Positions 1 to 12,505 of a stretch of 64,000 nt of DNA are shown piece by piece. Numbering within the stretch: position 1 is the stretch's first letter; each line of letters begins with the position of its first letter. Below the pieces are notes generated by a model. The model saw only the letters and a list, made by a program, of their open reading frames with translations, was not told the origin of the DNA and ran no database searches. The position numbers and the translations under genes are program-made. The stretch is from Antedon mediterranea (Eukaryota; Echinodermata; Crinoidea; Comatulida; Antedonidae): positions 18,264,922 to 18,328,921 of the forward strand of contig NC_092678.1 of NCBI RefSeq assembly GCF_964355755.1, written 5' to 3'.

Positions 1-1
1 C

Positions 2-889
2 TGATACATTTTGGTCAATCTCAATACCTAGATATTTGATAGATTTTGATCCATTTATAGTCGTTCCAAAGCAATCAATATAGAATTCGTTTACTTTGTT
101 TAATCTACGTTTAGAACCAAACAGGATGCATTCGGTCTTACCCATATGAAGCGAAAGTTGATTGTCGATCAGCCAATTATTGCATGATACGAGATTGTTT
201 TGAAGTTTAGATTGGATTGAGATTGGATCTTTATGGGAGTAAAAAATTGCACTATCGTCAGCGTACAAAACAACTTTACAATCACTTTCGATACTAGATG
301 GTAGGTCATTCACGTAAATAAGAAAGAGAGGACCCAAAAGGCTACCCTGGGGGACTCCACATCCAATCTCAATAGAGTCCGATTTGGTACCTTTAATATC
401 GACAATCTGATTTCGCCCAGACAGGTACGCTTGAAACCAACCGATAGACCGGCATCCTAGATACTTAAGTTTTTTACACAAAATATCATGATTGACCGAG
501 TCAAAGGCCTTTTGGACATCGAGTAAAACCATACCCGTAAATAAACCATTTGACATTTGAACTCTAAGGTGATCTCTAAGATGAATAAGACATGTGTCGG
601 TAGAAAATGATCTACGAAAACCGGATTGATGATCGTAGATAAGTTGATTCCTTTCAAGGTAATCGGAAACTTTTATATATACCACCTTCTCCAGAATTTT
701 CGAAACTGAGGAGAGAATGCTTATAGGTCTGTAATTGTTAGCCTCAGTTCTGGAATTCTTTTTATGAAGGGGCATGACTTTTGCGAGTTTAAAATCCGAG
801 GGAATACGTTCGTATTTAATGGAAAGGTTAATTATATGTGATTGATTTGCCTGTTTAGTCTTCCTCAGCGCAATATTTACTGTCTTTTT
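2..889 (-). CDS. Non-LTR retrotransposon reverse transcriptase, partial, cut by window edge
   Basis: An uninterrupted 296-codon reading frame runs leftward off the window, so the carboxy end is not visible. It has the order of a retrotransposon RT domain: AKVMPLHKK and NNYRPISILS near residues 33-55, the motif A aspartate in LLDVQKAFDSV near 118-129, GVPQGSLLGP near 177-187, the catalytic YADD near 206 and KYLGIEID near 283. This enzyme copies element RNA at a nicked chromosomal target. A stop codon lies in frame at 890-892 and no endonuclease domain precedes it, so the copy looks 5'-truncated near 890. The motifs fit the jockey/CR1/L2 group; I cannot fix the clade. The frame is still open, which suggests a fairly young copy. 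Confidence 0.9.
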
Positions 890-892
890 TTA

Positions 893-1179
893 GTGTAGGT
901 GTAACTCAAAATAATCAGGCTTTATTTAACAACCTGGTTCTGACCCTTCATGTTGGCCCGGGGGTGTATACCTCTATGAAATTGGTTACTTCATGCTTTT
1001 AGCATAGTAACATTTTTTTCGTGAATGTTTTTTTTCATTATATGCTTTAATGTGGTTTAAAGTTGACAGTGAATATTATGAATTAAAATTTCTTGCGATG
1101 AACTAGAGGCAGTTAAAAGGGCCAACTTAAATTAAATGTTAAAAATGTATTATTATTGGTCCTAAAGTTTAACTGGAAA
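893..1179. other. AT-rich spacer, nothing recognised
   Basis: This lies between the truncated 5' end of the RT fragment and the 5S-derived SINE. It contains homopolymer runs and no open frame or inverted repeat that I could see. Confidence 0.4.
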
Positions 1180-1783
1180 CTGAGGAAATTCGGATTAGGC
1201 CCTCCACGGACCCACGGCAGCCAGCAGTGCAGCGCCTACCAGATCAGCACACTGGGAGACGATCCCCTACTCTTTTTCGAATAGTTTACTTTACTTGTAC
1301 TTTAATGTGCACTGGTAGTGTAAGTACACAGGACCAACGGCTTTACATCCCATCCGAAGGATGAGGCTCCTTTGTTTGGTCACCTAGGTAGGGGTCCGGG
1401 ACCGCGACAGAACGAGAACGGATGGGGACCCTCCAAAGAAATTGTATTTTATTTGTCAGGCATTTGTATGATTTGTTTTTATTTTTTTGAATGCGCCTTG
1501 AGCACTCTTGAGTGGTATGTGCGCTATAAAAATCCTGTTATTATTATTATTATTATTATTAAAGCATCTTGCCTAAGGATGCAATTAGTATGGTACCGAT
1601 AACCTCGAACCCATGCCTATCACATGCTAGTCCGATTACCATTACACCATGACTCTTTGGTGTATATACAGCATCGGCACAGCTATTTCTAGACGATCTC
1701 CCATCCAGAACGCAACTGGGCCCAACGTTGCTTAACTTCGTTGATCTGACGAGAACCGGTGTTTCAACACAGTGGCTGTATAT
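1180..1783 (-). mobile_element. 5S rRNA/tRNA chimeric SINE, interrupted copy
   Basis: The minus strand from 1783 down to about 1662 matches a 5S rRNA gene, including the polymerase III control boxes (GTTAAGCAACGTTG, then GATGGGAGATCG). It is followed by a tRNA-like stretch with a B-box-like GGGTTCGAGGTTATC, then a tail also found at 29262-29590. The tail (1180-1244) is separated from the body (1561-1783) by a second SINE. It is a retroposed repeat and not a working 5S gene: the 5S part has substitutions and runs straight into unrelated sequence. Confidence 0.85.
1245..1560 (+). mobile_element. Second SINE type inserted in the 5S-tRNA SINE
   Basis: The 316-bp insert ends in GCGCTATAAAAATCCTG followed by TTA repeats, a 3' end like that of the SINE at 31991-32313. 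It splits the 5S-tRNA SINE at a point where the intact copy at 29.5 kb is continuous. About 14 bases of the host SINE seem to have been lost at the junction. The head has no clear A or B box, so it is probably 5'-truncated or belongs to a different family. Confidence 0.7.
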
Positions 1784-3560
1784 AATCATTATCTGACTAT
1801 TGACGTGTAACCATGGCAAAACTATTCTACTGCAGTAACTGTATTTTGTACAGTGTATGATTAATTTGAAAAAGACTGACAAATAATAGCTTATTAATGA
1901 ATAAACACATGTAGTTACTGTGCACAGTAGATTTATTTTGACATGAAGTGAAACTTTAAAGTAGGTGTAACTTAAATTGTTCTTATTACAGCATTTAATT
2001 AAACATGTCTGTGTGTTTTACACGATACAGACAAAAATGAAGTTAACTATTAATTTCATCAAAGTGAAAATGTAAATAAAATGTTCAATTGCGATTCTTA
2101 TGACACATGTTTAATGTAACAAATATGTTCAGTTTTTAATCAAATGTTTGAGAGAGATGATATTAATAAAATAATTAAAAACCAACACAAAACACAGTTT
2201 TGTAAAGTAAAACCTACCATTACACCAACATGTAAAAGGCTGTTTGTTTTCCAATCTAGTTAGGGCATGTTGGTACATCTTGTAACGAACATCATCATGT
2301 AAAGCAGATGTGGAAACACTTTGACCGTATCATATTTGTAATTGGGTAATTTATCTCCCATAACTGAAACACTTTTTAAAATGTAAACCTCCTTGATTCT
2401 AAATATAGATGGGGTGAGGGGTAGAAGAAGAAGGGTGTTTATGTCTGACAAAGTGACTTTAAGAAATACGAGTAAACATCAGAAAGGACAGCATTGATAA
2501 ACTTATCCTTGATTGGAAAGATAGATGGGATGAATGATGCATTTTAAATTATTCATTTCAATAGAGATTCAAGTACATACATTTTAGGACAATGTAGTAC
2601 TCTTTTTTTCTTAAAAATATTAAGTATAATAATTTAATATGATTCAACAGGAAAAATATAAGTTTTTGTCTTGCATATTTTCAATGTCAAATCACAACTG
2701 CTAGTCAACAGAATGTCAACAATGTAGAATCATAAATGATATATTTAGAATTTAATTGTTGATATTGAAAATTTCCTATTTCTTGGCGAGATGACACACT
2801 GTAGAGAGTTATGATCCTATAATACACAATCAATTTACAATGATTCAGACAGTGATACTGATCAAAATATCCATCCTCATGCGAAGATGTTTAAATTTTG
2901 AAGTAATTGACTTTTTTGTTGTTTTTTTGCTTCGAATTGAATAATTTTTTAAATTGTGAATTTAAACTTGATTTTGATTGAATTGTTTTCAAATCAAATT
3001 GTTTTATTAATCCTTACGGCGTCATTCCTGACGTGCATCAGAATTCTAAGGAAGTTGATTGTTTTTCCTGTTTTTCCTCCTATTGTGTACGTCTGCCACA
3101 ACTTTGACCCTAGAAATTGTAGAAACTCGGTCATGATTAAAAACTTTAAGCAAATGTATTGAAAGAAAATATTATTGTTGTATGAAAAATTCTACATATT
3201 TAATTAACATTGTTTTGCTGTGCTTTCTGATGACGTATTTTATATTAATATTTAATAACTTAGGGACTCCCCTATGGACTATAAGGGAACTGATGAATAT
3301 GGATGCTTGTGAGAATACAGTTAACAATGTCAGACTATTTAAGACATTGATTTGTGCATTATAAAAGTAAAGATTTCTTTTATCAGGTCCGACAAGATTT
3401 GTATCGCCCATAGGCAGGTCCGGTAGTAGGGTGTTTTGGTGGCGTCCACTTGGTCCATTTTTCAATACCCGCTGCTGAATGTTGGCATAATGTTTTTTTT
3501 TTGACAAATTTATATTGAAACTTGTATTGGATAGGAGACACCTAGTCTAATTTTAAAACA
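1784..3560. other. AT-rich spacer without recognisable gene
   Basis: I see only short open frames of random type, poly-T/A runs and no convincing splice-bounded exon or terminal repeat. Confidence 0.4.
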
Positions 3561-3567
3561 GTACATT

Positions 3568-3762
3568 GGGTGAGTGTGGCCGAGCGGTTAAGACAGTGGA
3601 ACCGTAATCCATAGCCATAGCCGTAATGGCGCCGTAGGGCTGCCGATGACACGATGTGACCCTTAGGGGAGAAGAATGTTGTTGAGAAGATGTAACATCT
3701 AAGTCCACAGCGCCTTGGATCACTTTTTGCTGGAATTGGCGCTTTACAAATTCGTTATTACT
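3568..3762 (+). mobile_element. tRNA-derived SINE with Leu/Ser-type head
   Basis: The head reads GTGTGGCCGAGCGGTTAAG, the start of a class II (Leu/Ser) tRNA including the A box. The same head is at the 5' end of the minus-strand SINE at 50540-50852. Downstream it ends in a tail with GCGCCTTGGA and TTGGCGCTTTACAAATTCG before a TTATTA run, so head and tail seem to come from different SINE families. No B box is visible, so this copy is internally deleted. Confidence 0.7.
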
Positions 3763-4194
3763 TACCAAAAGGAATCTTGAGGGTGCTTGAAAATACTGTT
3801 TTATTTTTGTCTCGCCAATCAACTCGTCCACACCTCCTAGAACTTCTTTTCACAAAAAAAAGATACTGTTTTTAAATCTAGTAATACTCTTCCTATTAAG
3901 TTTTTTACCGTATTTTTTAAATTCCTTATTTTATAAACTTGTTTCTTTAATATTTATAGAACACATAGTGAAAGTTTTCCTTGGCTTCACCCAATAAAAC
4001 ATATTTTGAAATCTGTTCTGTGGAAACCTTTTACTTATCAGCCTTTCCAGATCACTCGTTTTGCGATTTACAATTTCCTTCGTGTTTTTTTCTTATCTTT
4101 TTTTCTATCGATATTCATGGACAAACCCTAATTATTACCGTTTGAAGGTCATGTGATTGTGAAAACATGCGGAAATTGTTTATTACTCTGTAAT

Positions 4195-5040
4195 GATATT
4201 AGTAACACATCTTTGCCACCTTGGATATGCCCGATAACTTTGATTTTTTGATTGCCATGTGACCCAAAATCGTCCAGTTAAATGACAGGAATTTATTTAT
4301 GTGTTATAATGGGTTTTATTAACATGAGTATAACCTTTGCTACCTTATATATGCACATACAGTAACTTTGATGTTTATAGACCGATTGTTCGAAGCAGAA
4401 AATAGATTAAAAAAAAGTACTATTTAACAATCATTAAATAGTGCGTACTATTGCACACGATGTGACCCACAATCGTCCAATCAAAAGATGAAATTTATTT
4501 AGGTGTTATAAGAGGTTTTATTAATATAATCCTTGACTCTCTTTGACTTTGTGATGTTTTTAGACTGTATTTTCAAAGGTAGTTGTACTGTATTGAGTTT
4601 GGGTATGACATTTTGCCTAAGAAGGAGGGACTATACTCAATCATGTGATTGTACTCGAGCAGTACTAAACGTAGTAATATTTAAGTGCAGCTGTGACTGT
4701 GGTATGATATCCTACCCTGAGTTCAAGTTTGTCTGATGCTACATTGTTTTTCTCGTATGTTTTAAATATGAAACGTAACTATGGTTTGTGGAGTGATTTC
4801 GAACAAAGAGAAGGTTCAATTGTGTCTTGTTTCCATGTAAAGGTTTATGAGAATAACTTCTGTATGTTGATTGAAAATGTTCATCTGTATGTTACTAAAT
4901 AATTACATATTAAAAGAGTGCAATGTAGTTACTGCAGTAGAATAATGTTCACATGGAGGTACTATTGCACACCATGTGACCCACAATCATCCAATCAAAT
5001 GACAGGAATTGATTTAGGTTTTATTATTTTATAGGTTCTC
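4195..5040. repeat. Degenerate direct repeats, about 130-200 bp
   Basis: A block beginning ATGTGACCCA(C/A)AATC, then a CCAATCAAATGACAGGAATT-like stretch and AGGTTTTATTA, occurs near 4256, 4460 and 4972, with related text (ATCTTTGCCACCTTGGATATG) near 4210. The units have diverged and have unequal lengths, so this is an old local duplication. Confidence 0.65.
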
Positions 5041-5398
5041 TTTTCTTTTATTGTAATCGCTGAATGTATCGCTGTGAATGTGACTTATCAAAAGAAACTG
5101 AAAATGAATAAATGAATTTATATTAACAAACCTACTACAAACCAAATTAACGTTTATAATCAGCTCCTGTAATAGCTGTCAGTTACAAATTAACTGAAGG
5201 TCTTTCCCACCTGTTCCTGTCCGGCTTCAGTTCAGGTCCACATCACAATTGAGCGTCCAGGATTAGCAACTTTGCATTTGAATGCCGTGAAAATCAAGCA
5301 TACTGTATCAAGTAAAAAGAATAGCACATAGCCGTGTGAAACATGATGCGATTTCATTTGCCGGAGCCAGACCATACCTGGACCGGATCAGGTGTGAA

Positions 5399-5515
5399 AG
5401 ATGCTTTAAGCTTGGTTCAAATAGGATACAACATATATACACAAGTATTATTTGACCAATCAAATCCAAACTATTGCTTTATGTCCTATTGCGAACCAAG
5501 CTTTATAAATAGCAT
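5399..5515. mobile_element. Small foldback (MITE-like) element
   Basis: AAGCTTGGTTC with AATAGGA on the left is repeated in inverted orientation as TCCTATT and GAACCAAGCTT on the right. The arms also share GATGCT at the ends. It has no coding capacity. Target-site duplications are not clear. Confidence 0.5.
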
Positions 5516-5589
5516 CCCAAAAGTTGAATTATTACTTTTTGATTAAGTGTCAAGCTAGATTTGCTAGATTTTCTAAATCTGCATAGTAT

Positions 5590-6255
5590 TTCTGCGAGTG
5601 ACAAAATCGTCTTGTGTTGTATTAATATCATCCTTGTGTGTACAACTGTACTACCAGAAGTTCCCACTGTTTCTTCTTACATGTCAAATGATTCCTCTGA
5701 GCTAGCCAGGTGGTTGAAGTATTACGTTTGTTAAGTGACACAAATACATCTATATTCTCTTGTTCTATTAAAACCATGTTTATGTTCCAACCAGAAGTTC
5801 CACTGTTGTTTCGTGCATTTCAACTGACATTGTCCGAACCGCTAGAGTAACAATGTTTTACAAGTCAGATTTTCCAAATCCGCCGAGTCTTCAGTCAGCT
5901 TCATCTTGTCAAATTTCATTTTCGTGTTGTATTAAAACCGTCCTTATGTTTCAACAAGTGAGATTGTCCGACTCCTCGGTGCTAGCCAGGTGTTTGAAGT
6001 GTTATGTCCTTTAAGTGACACACTAGATTTTCAACCAGAAGTGTAATTGTTTCTAACATGTCGAGTGACATTGTCCGAATCCTCAAGGCTAGCCAGGTGC
6101 TGGAAATGTTACGTTTTTTTAAGTGACAAAATAGATTTTCTGATTCCTCTGAGCATTTTGGCCAGTTACACATTGGCAAAATCTTGATTCTTGTATTAAT
6201 ACATTGTTTCTAACATTGTGTGAATCCTCCTGAGCTGGCCAGGTGGTTAAAGACT
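5590..6255. repeat. Degenerate tandem duplication, about 110-130-bp units
   Basis: Four or five units share the order CAACCAGAAGT, TTGTTTCTAACATGT, ATTGTCCGAATCCTC, GCTAGCCAGGTG and AAGTGACA. Copies start near 5655, 5785, 5955, 6030 and 6200. Heavy divergence and unequal length suggest an old array. The short open frames here follow the repeat and do not look like genes. Confidence 0.7.
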
Positions 6256-9020
6256 ATAACACTTGTAGAATGTAACAACGCCACAAAATACTCCAAAATG
6301 AAAGTTCAGAAGAAAAAGGTTAATACTAACATGACTTAAAATAGAAACCACATCTAAATGGGTTGCGATAAGATCAAGAGTTTTGCGGATACTTACAAAG
6401 GGAAGGTGCCTGGATATATTAATGCGATGCTGTTGCATAACGTACAGTCATGGGACGACAAATAATAAAGTTAAACAAAGGAAAGGAACAAAGATTTCCG
6501 AACAAAGAAGAAAGAAAATTGAGTATCATCGTTCAAATTTGTATTAGGAAGAGGGCTTTGTCAGCCATTTGTCATCATTATTACTATCCGATTATATTTT
6601 TAATGACACTTACTACTGTACGTTCACATTTAATGTTGCTCATGCTTACTGATCATGATTAAGCTGTCTTTTTATGTGAATTTTAAAATGATCCAAAAAA
6701 AAAAAAAATAAAATAACATGATCAGCTTAATCACGTTATGGAGCACTTCGGAGAAACAACCTCAGGAGACATGCGATAGAAATGAAAATATATAATATTT
6801 GCTCTTGCATTCAAATTTTATCTGCGAAACGGTGGATTTGCATAAACTAAGTCTCCTAGTGGAAAACAGGCTTAAAAGGCACATTTTTTTTGGGTTATAT
6901 CAAGTGACATACATTTACAAATTCTTTTACTTTCATGTTTTGTAACATACATTGTTCATTGTCCATTCATCATTAAGATGACAACTGCACTGTCTTCTTT
7001 ATGATAAAATCAGAAACTGATAGAAAAGATAAATTTGTGAAGATTATTGTCTTTCAGTTTCAAGGCTGTTTACTTGTCTTAGGGTTCCCCCGAGTATAGA
7101 GTCTCCCTCCTGTGCGCTCTAAATGTACCCCATGTGTATGCGATATTAAGTACAGTTGAATTTAACCGCTATCAAGGGATGTCAATTATTGTAAAAAACT
7201 TGATGTAATGCAATGGCCTGCTAACTGGCAATTTCCTGTACTTTATCCATGGACATTTAGTAAATTTGATTTGAAGTTTGACTAAATAAAATCTAACTTT
7301 TAGTTGTGTTTTAAACGATTGGAACTTTGACCTTGAGATTCTAGGATCAGCACTATAACTATTGTGTCTGTATTTAAAAAATTGGTGCGTTGAGATTAGA
7401 TTTTAATATAGTGCTCACACGTGATTGGCTGAAACAACAGAGAGTTGTATGGTTGACCAGTTAGAATTTGTTTTTTTTACGGTGTTTATCTGGTTCATTT
7501 AACCATCTTATAAGACATCTGATTCGTAGTCATTGACATAAATTTAAAGTGTACACAATATTTGTATATTTTTATAAAATACATGTTTAATGATATGAAC
7601 AATAGTCTTATGTTATGGTCTTCTGCTCATTCAGTAATATAGGTTTTCTGTATTTCTTTCAATAGTTATTGTAATAATCACATTGCATTATCATACTAAT
7701 AATAACAAGCAGGAATGTGCGATACTCGGGGTACAGCAAAAGAAGCTGTAATGACGTCACAATATCATAGGTTGGTTTTACAGACTGTATATATTCTTAT
7801 TCTCCAAGTCAAGACCTTTGAAGTGACACCAAACACGGCTATATTACGATGAAAATCTGGTTTGAAATTAAAAAATCCGGCTCTATAGCTTTGAGGACAT
7901 GTCCCTGTAGTATATTCATGCCAAATCCCAGCTCAATACTACAACGAATTATAAGGGAGGAGTAATACTTTATAAATCGCACTTTTTTCGATTGGTACCA
8001 TGTTTATGATGTCATATTTCTGCATTGAAGTACGAACATTTTCTCTCTATATATTTGTTCACCTATTACCCTAGTACATGCATGCCATGTTTCAGAGCCG
8101 TCAGACGACGCGTAAAGAACTTGTAGGACTTGAAAGGTTGGCTCAATAGTGTCGGATGGAAGATGAGAGAGTCCTAGACTCGGGTATCCCGAGTAAAAAT
8201 ATAATAAAGGTGTCATATACATTGAATAAAGAAGAAGAACATGCTCGCCTTGAGAGAGTGAGTGGCCGCTATGCGACTTACTTCTTAAGAGAGGTTGTTA
8301 TATAGCACAGGATTTGTAAATCTTATTGTTCAAGATGAAAGTATATATAATGTTGGTTCGAGTTGTTGCAAACGATTGGCAATTTCAAGGCTCTTCTTGT
8401 CAATAGTTCTGGTGGTGTACAAATCTCTACAGTGACTTAAAAATCTATAAAGATTCTATATCTGCTTGCGAGCCCTTTAAGGAACACAGTGCACATCTCG
8501 GAAGAGTGGGGGTTACATGTGTTCAAACAATATGGTTTTATCTTTAAGCAATATTAATGGCTTTAATCAACAACAATCTGCAATGTTTTACGCCTTTAGT
8601 TTGTTAATTGTTTGTCAGATCCTGTCTAGTCTACTAATTTTGTTTGGTTTGTGCCCCTGCCAAACGGAATTCGGTTTCTCTTTCACGCTGCACAGCGATA
8701 TCATTGAGAAATTGTTCTTACAAAGAAAATTAACAATTGTTTTGGTGTTCAAAAGGGAAACTTTAGAATGATGTTATTAGCTGTTGCGGAGTAGTTGACA
8801 ACCTGGCAAACTGTATAAATATTTATTGGGAAGTAATTGTAGAGCTCTGTACAACTATTTTAATATTTTGTTTGTCTTGACATTGATTTGTCTGAATTGG
8901 GTATACAAATGCATTCAGTTGATGTGCAATAATTTGATATACAACTCGACTTATGAAACTTCAAGTGTGTTACATTTTTTGGCCATGTGCATTAAAAATA
9001 AAATTAGGTGAGTTTAGGCC
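6256..9020. other. Spacer with no recognised gene or element
   Basis: This is AT-rich sequence. A perfect 7-bp-arm palindrome (ACTCGGGTATCCCGAGT) lies at 8178-8194. A minus-strand 72-codon frame at 8004-8222 has mixed composition but no splice borders or known motif, so I do not call it a gene. Confidence 0.4.
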
Positions 9021-9027
9021 CTTTTAC

Positions 9028-9321
9028 ACTAGGACGATAACGATTGACGAAAGATAGATAAATATACATTTTTCTTACATGAAAAAAAAAGAAATTTAAA
9101 CAATTTTTCTATTTATGCGGTGTATGATAAAAATAATATTGTCAAATCCAACGATTTTATTGTTCTTATTGATCATGACGTCATTAAAAAAAATATTATT
9201 ATCAGACAACATAAATAGTACTACTATACAGGATAGTTCTAGAATGAAAACTTTTTTATTTTTTTTTGTTTTATGCAAAAAAAATGTATGTTTATCTATC
9301 GTCGATTGTCACTGCCCTAGT
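9028..9321. mobile_element. TIR element (MITE), about 294 bp
   Basis: The left end ACTAGGACGATAACGATTG and the reverse complement of the right end, ACTAGGGCAGTGACAATCG, align. The arms continue through ATAGATAAAYATACATTTTT for about 55 bp. There is no coding capacity. Flanks do not show an obvious target duplication, so the superfamily is not assigned. Confidence 0.7.
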
Positions 9322-9513
9322 TTTGTAGCAACCTTTAGGATTTGAGTGACTTTTTAGTGACAATACATTGTACGGAAAGTGTTCAGGAAAAAAAGGAACC
9401 TCCCTGTTCATCATACTTGGTCGCCCTGATCTGTCACAATTTAGAAAGTCTTCATACTTTGTTGTCACAACGCTAATTATAATTTTTATTTTTTTTAAAT
9501 TTCATACGCGTCC

Positions 9514-9708
9514 AACAGCGAGTAACTCGCCAATTACAGGATGGATACACTATTTTATAATTTATAATGCTCATAAACAAAGTATCATTTGAGGCTAGGA
9601 AGTGGAGTTGAACGAGTTTTGAGTTACAACCATGGCACTATGTCAGGATTGAACCCGTACCTTGGGATTGGAAGGCAAGCGTGTTAACCACCAAGCTACA
9701 GCTCCACT
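9514..9708 (-). mobile_element. tRNA-derived SINE, copy 1 of a family
   Basis: On the minus strand the head reads GTGGAGCTGTAGCTTGGTGG (A-box region) and then GGGTTCAATCC (B box), as in a tRNA-derived polymerase III promoter. The downstream part shares GGCGAGTTACTCGCTGTT with the copy at 43408-43586. This is a dispersed repeat and not a tRNA gene, because there is no acceptor-stem pairing. Confidence 0.75.
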
Positions 9709-11020
9709 ATGACTTACTTAACTATTATAACTCCATAGATCTGAATATACTGTACCTATTCTTAATTTTAGTTTGATAAAATGTCACATAATGGCTGCCA
9801 AGTGTGTCTTGGCATAGACATGTGTCAATTGTAACAAAGAGTATGTGCCAAAACACAGACAATGATAAACATTTTAGACTATGTATAGTGATGATGATAG
9901 TATTTGACTATAAAACGAGTTTTAAAGTTGGTGTTTGTTTATAACCTTGCTAGAATCAGCTGTAGAAAAAGATATAAACATGTGGATAGGGATAGGCTGA
10001 GGGTGTTTTAACTGAATTTCACTGTCATTTTAACATTATTTGATGCGTGTTGTATGTTTGATGTTTTATTATCAGTTTTAATGATGGGGTAAAAGTTTAT
10101 AAGTGATCCCAATGACAATTTTCTCTTTGTCTGGTGTTTGACTCATCTTCTCCGAGTGTCACCAACATATCTACCAAATGGTGTCAAATATTTCTATATT
10201 GATCGCAAGGCTATTTGAATAAAAATAAAGTTTGGTCCTTCCCAATTGGATGCAAAGCAAATAGCTTTACACAATGTAATACAATAGTTTGAACAATTGC
10301 AAGCAACATGTCATCTTGCTTCTGATCGTGGAACTATAAATTAGGTTACCTAATTTGTCCATGTTCTGATTGGTAAGATTAAATTTTATTGCACCCTAGT
10401 TGGAACCAAGCTTGCATACGATGAAACAAACTTTTAGTTTTAGACTTCTATATTCTTAAATACGCATACAAGTTGATTGGTCTTGCACTAAATTACTGAC
10501 CAATGGGGCTCCAAAAAGAAAAGGTGAAGGTGTATATACAATAAAAAAAAAAATTTTAATATACAATTTGTCTGGCCATTTTTAATTTCAATAAACCTGC
10601 ACTTTCAATGTAGAATTCCAGACATAACATATTAGAAGCAGTCTATTCTCCTAATAGGTCGGGTTATTAACGATATGAATAATTAACCCCCATTTTCTAG
10701 GCAGCACAAACAAAACAAATTTTCAGTAATCGGCTAAATGCCAGCCTGAAAATACCAGTTAAAATCGATCTGGTAATAGTGGTGTGCATCTTTTAACTAC
10801 AATGCAAAATAAAGGTTACTGGTATTTGATTGAAAGCGATTGACATTGCAGTAACGTCTGAATTGTTGACAGGCAAAGCCCATTGCATTTTGGGTATTTC
10901 TGTCGACGATCACCCACTGATGTAAATAATTATTTAGGAGCAAAAATTGAGCCAAATTGCTGTAAATATAAAAAATATATTTTAAATCTATTTTGAAATA
11001 AACGATTTATTCATGCACTA
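9709..11020. other. Spacer, nothing firm
   Basis: AT-rich. A stretch near 10736-10790 resembles part of 18560-18690 (CAGCCTGAAAATACCAGTTAA against CAGACTGAAAATAATGGTTAA), so a faint dispersed repeat may be present. No gene was seen. Confidence 0.35.
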
Positions 11021-11022
11021 TA

Positions 11023-11926
11023 GAGTTCTGCGGTGCTGACGTAATGACGTTAGGTGGCGCTGCTTGGTTGCTAGCCAACCAAAAATGCGTTTAACCTGCC
11101 TGAGTGACTCCAAGTTTAAACTTAAAGCCCCCTTCCCTACGTTTTTTAGATCTAATTTAAGATCACAAACTATATTTAATGTAAAAATAATACTATATGG
11201 TCCTATTGCGATAACTTTTTTCGTCTTTAAACGGTTAAAAATGTGAAAAATAAGTTGATTCTAATAATTATAGCAACCCGCTATAAATCCCAAAATGCAT
11301 TGCGCGCGGATTGATATTTTTGTTTTTCACCTGTAATTCGCCCACTTTTCGATCGATCGTGAGACCAAAACAAATGGAAGAACTTTTCAGCGAAAATACC
11401 GGGTTTTCCCCAATTTGTATCAACGGAGTCTGGCAAAAATAGAAAGACAATTAATGCAGCAACTATACAACGTCAGGCTAGGTATATAGCTAGCGTACGA
11501 TGTTCGTACGTTACCGATGTTTACCAGCTAGGCCTACAAAACACCGTCCACGAGAGGTCGATCGCCGCAAGCTACTTAGGTATAGTGCATTGTTTCTCAC
11601 TTTTTATCATAATTTACCATAAAACGTACATTTAAGACAAGGAATGACATGGTTTAATGTTTTTAAAGTGATATATATGTATTATTTTCCAAAAAACGTC
11701 CAAAATTGCAGGGAAGGGGTCTTTAATAATTTTTAATAAAAACAAACAAAAATTTCAAAAGATCACTAAATATTTGTTTTTAATAATCTATTTAATCATC
11801 AACTACTGTACAGTTTAAGTTTAAAAAAATACAGATCTATATAGTTTATCAACATAGTAGCATTGGACGCATTCTTTGGTTGGCCAGCAATCACGCAGCG
11901 CCATCTATCGTCACACCGCAGAACCC
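11023..11926. mobile_element. TIR DNA element, 904 bp, TA target duplication
   Basis: The left end starts GAGTTCTGCGGTG and the reverse-complemented right end starts GGGTTCTGCGGTG. Both continue through GGTGGCGCTGC or GATGGCGCTGC and GCCAACCAAA, giving arms of roughly 65 bp. TA flanks both ends (11021-11022 and 11927-11928), as expected for Tc1/mariner-type insertion. A second, inner inverted pair is visible (CCCCCTTCCCTACGTTTTTT against its counterpart near 11690-11720). No transposase frame is present, so it is non-autonomous. A related partial copy is at 17028-17790. Confidence 0.8.
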
Positions 11927-12105
11927 TAGATATAATTATTTGTTATGTATAATTATTACGGTTGTAAAGCTTGATTTACATGATTGAAGGCTGGATGGAT
12001 GTACAGACTCCCCTTTGGTGACGACCCCTGCAATTCCCCTAATGTGCTGACCTCGAATTGGTTTATTCTAGTCAAAGATCAACTTGTAAAAAAGACAGTA
12101 CAGGG

Positions 12106-12202
12106 TAAGCTCTGTCTGCACTTTAAATCTTGATGTGACAAAAATATGTGATGTGCTCATATGGACACAATGATGTCATATTATTACCATATTTGGCCGC
12201 TC
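12106..12202. mobile_element. Partial copy of the TCTGTCTACACTATC MITE family
   Basis: It begins TAAGCTCTGTCTGCACTTTA and keeps the family's inner words GATGTGACAAAAATATGTGATG and GACACAATGATGTCATAT (diverged). The right terminus is missing. Six other copies or parts are listed at 31.9, 32.5, 52.5, 59.0, 59.1 and 60.6 kb. Confidence 0.7.
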
Positions 12203-12214
12203 ACTAGTTATGCC

Positions 12215-12505
12215 ATTTTAATGTAACATAATTGTTATCAAAAAATTGGATGGAAAGAAAATGTATTTAACTGAAAAAAACTGTAATTTAAAGCAAAAAA
12301 TGGTCAAATTGGCTGCCAGCCAATGGGTTTTCGGTTGAATTTAACCATTTATGTTGTCATTTTATAAGTGAAAACATTATTTTTTTCTGTTTTGTTTTTC
12401 TACGGAAGTGATTAACTTTATTAAAACTACAAAATAGCATATTAAAAGTCTGATTTGAATAATCTTCATTTTTCATGTTTTTGGGGGACAATACATCTTG
12501 AAAGA
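12215..12505. repeat. Dispersed repeat, about 285 bp, copy 1
   Basis: It aligns along its length with 21815-22108. Shared words include AATTTAAAGCAAAAAATGGTC, TTCTTATGGAAGTGA-like text and the ending TTTTTGGGGGACAATACATC. It has no terminal inverted repeat and no open frame. The GGGGGACAATACATCTT ending also occurs near 30274, suggesting a shared 3' boundary of a family. Confidence 0.75.

Noticed and set aside
8004-8222. A 72-codon minus-strand frame
   Set aside because: No recognisable motif, splice border or neighbouring coding evidence.
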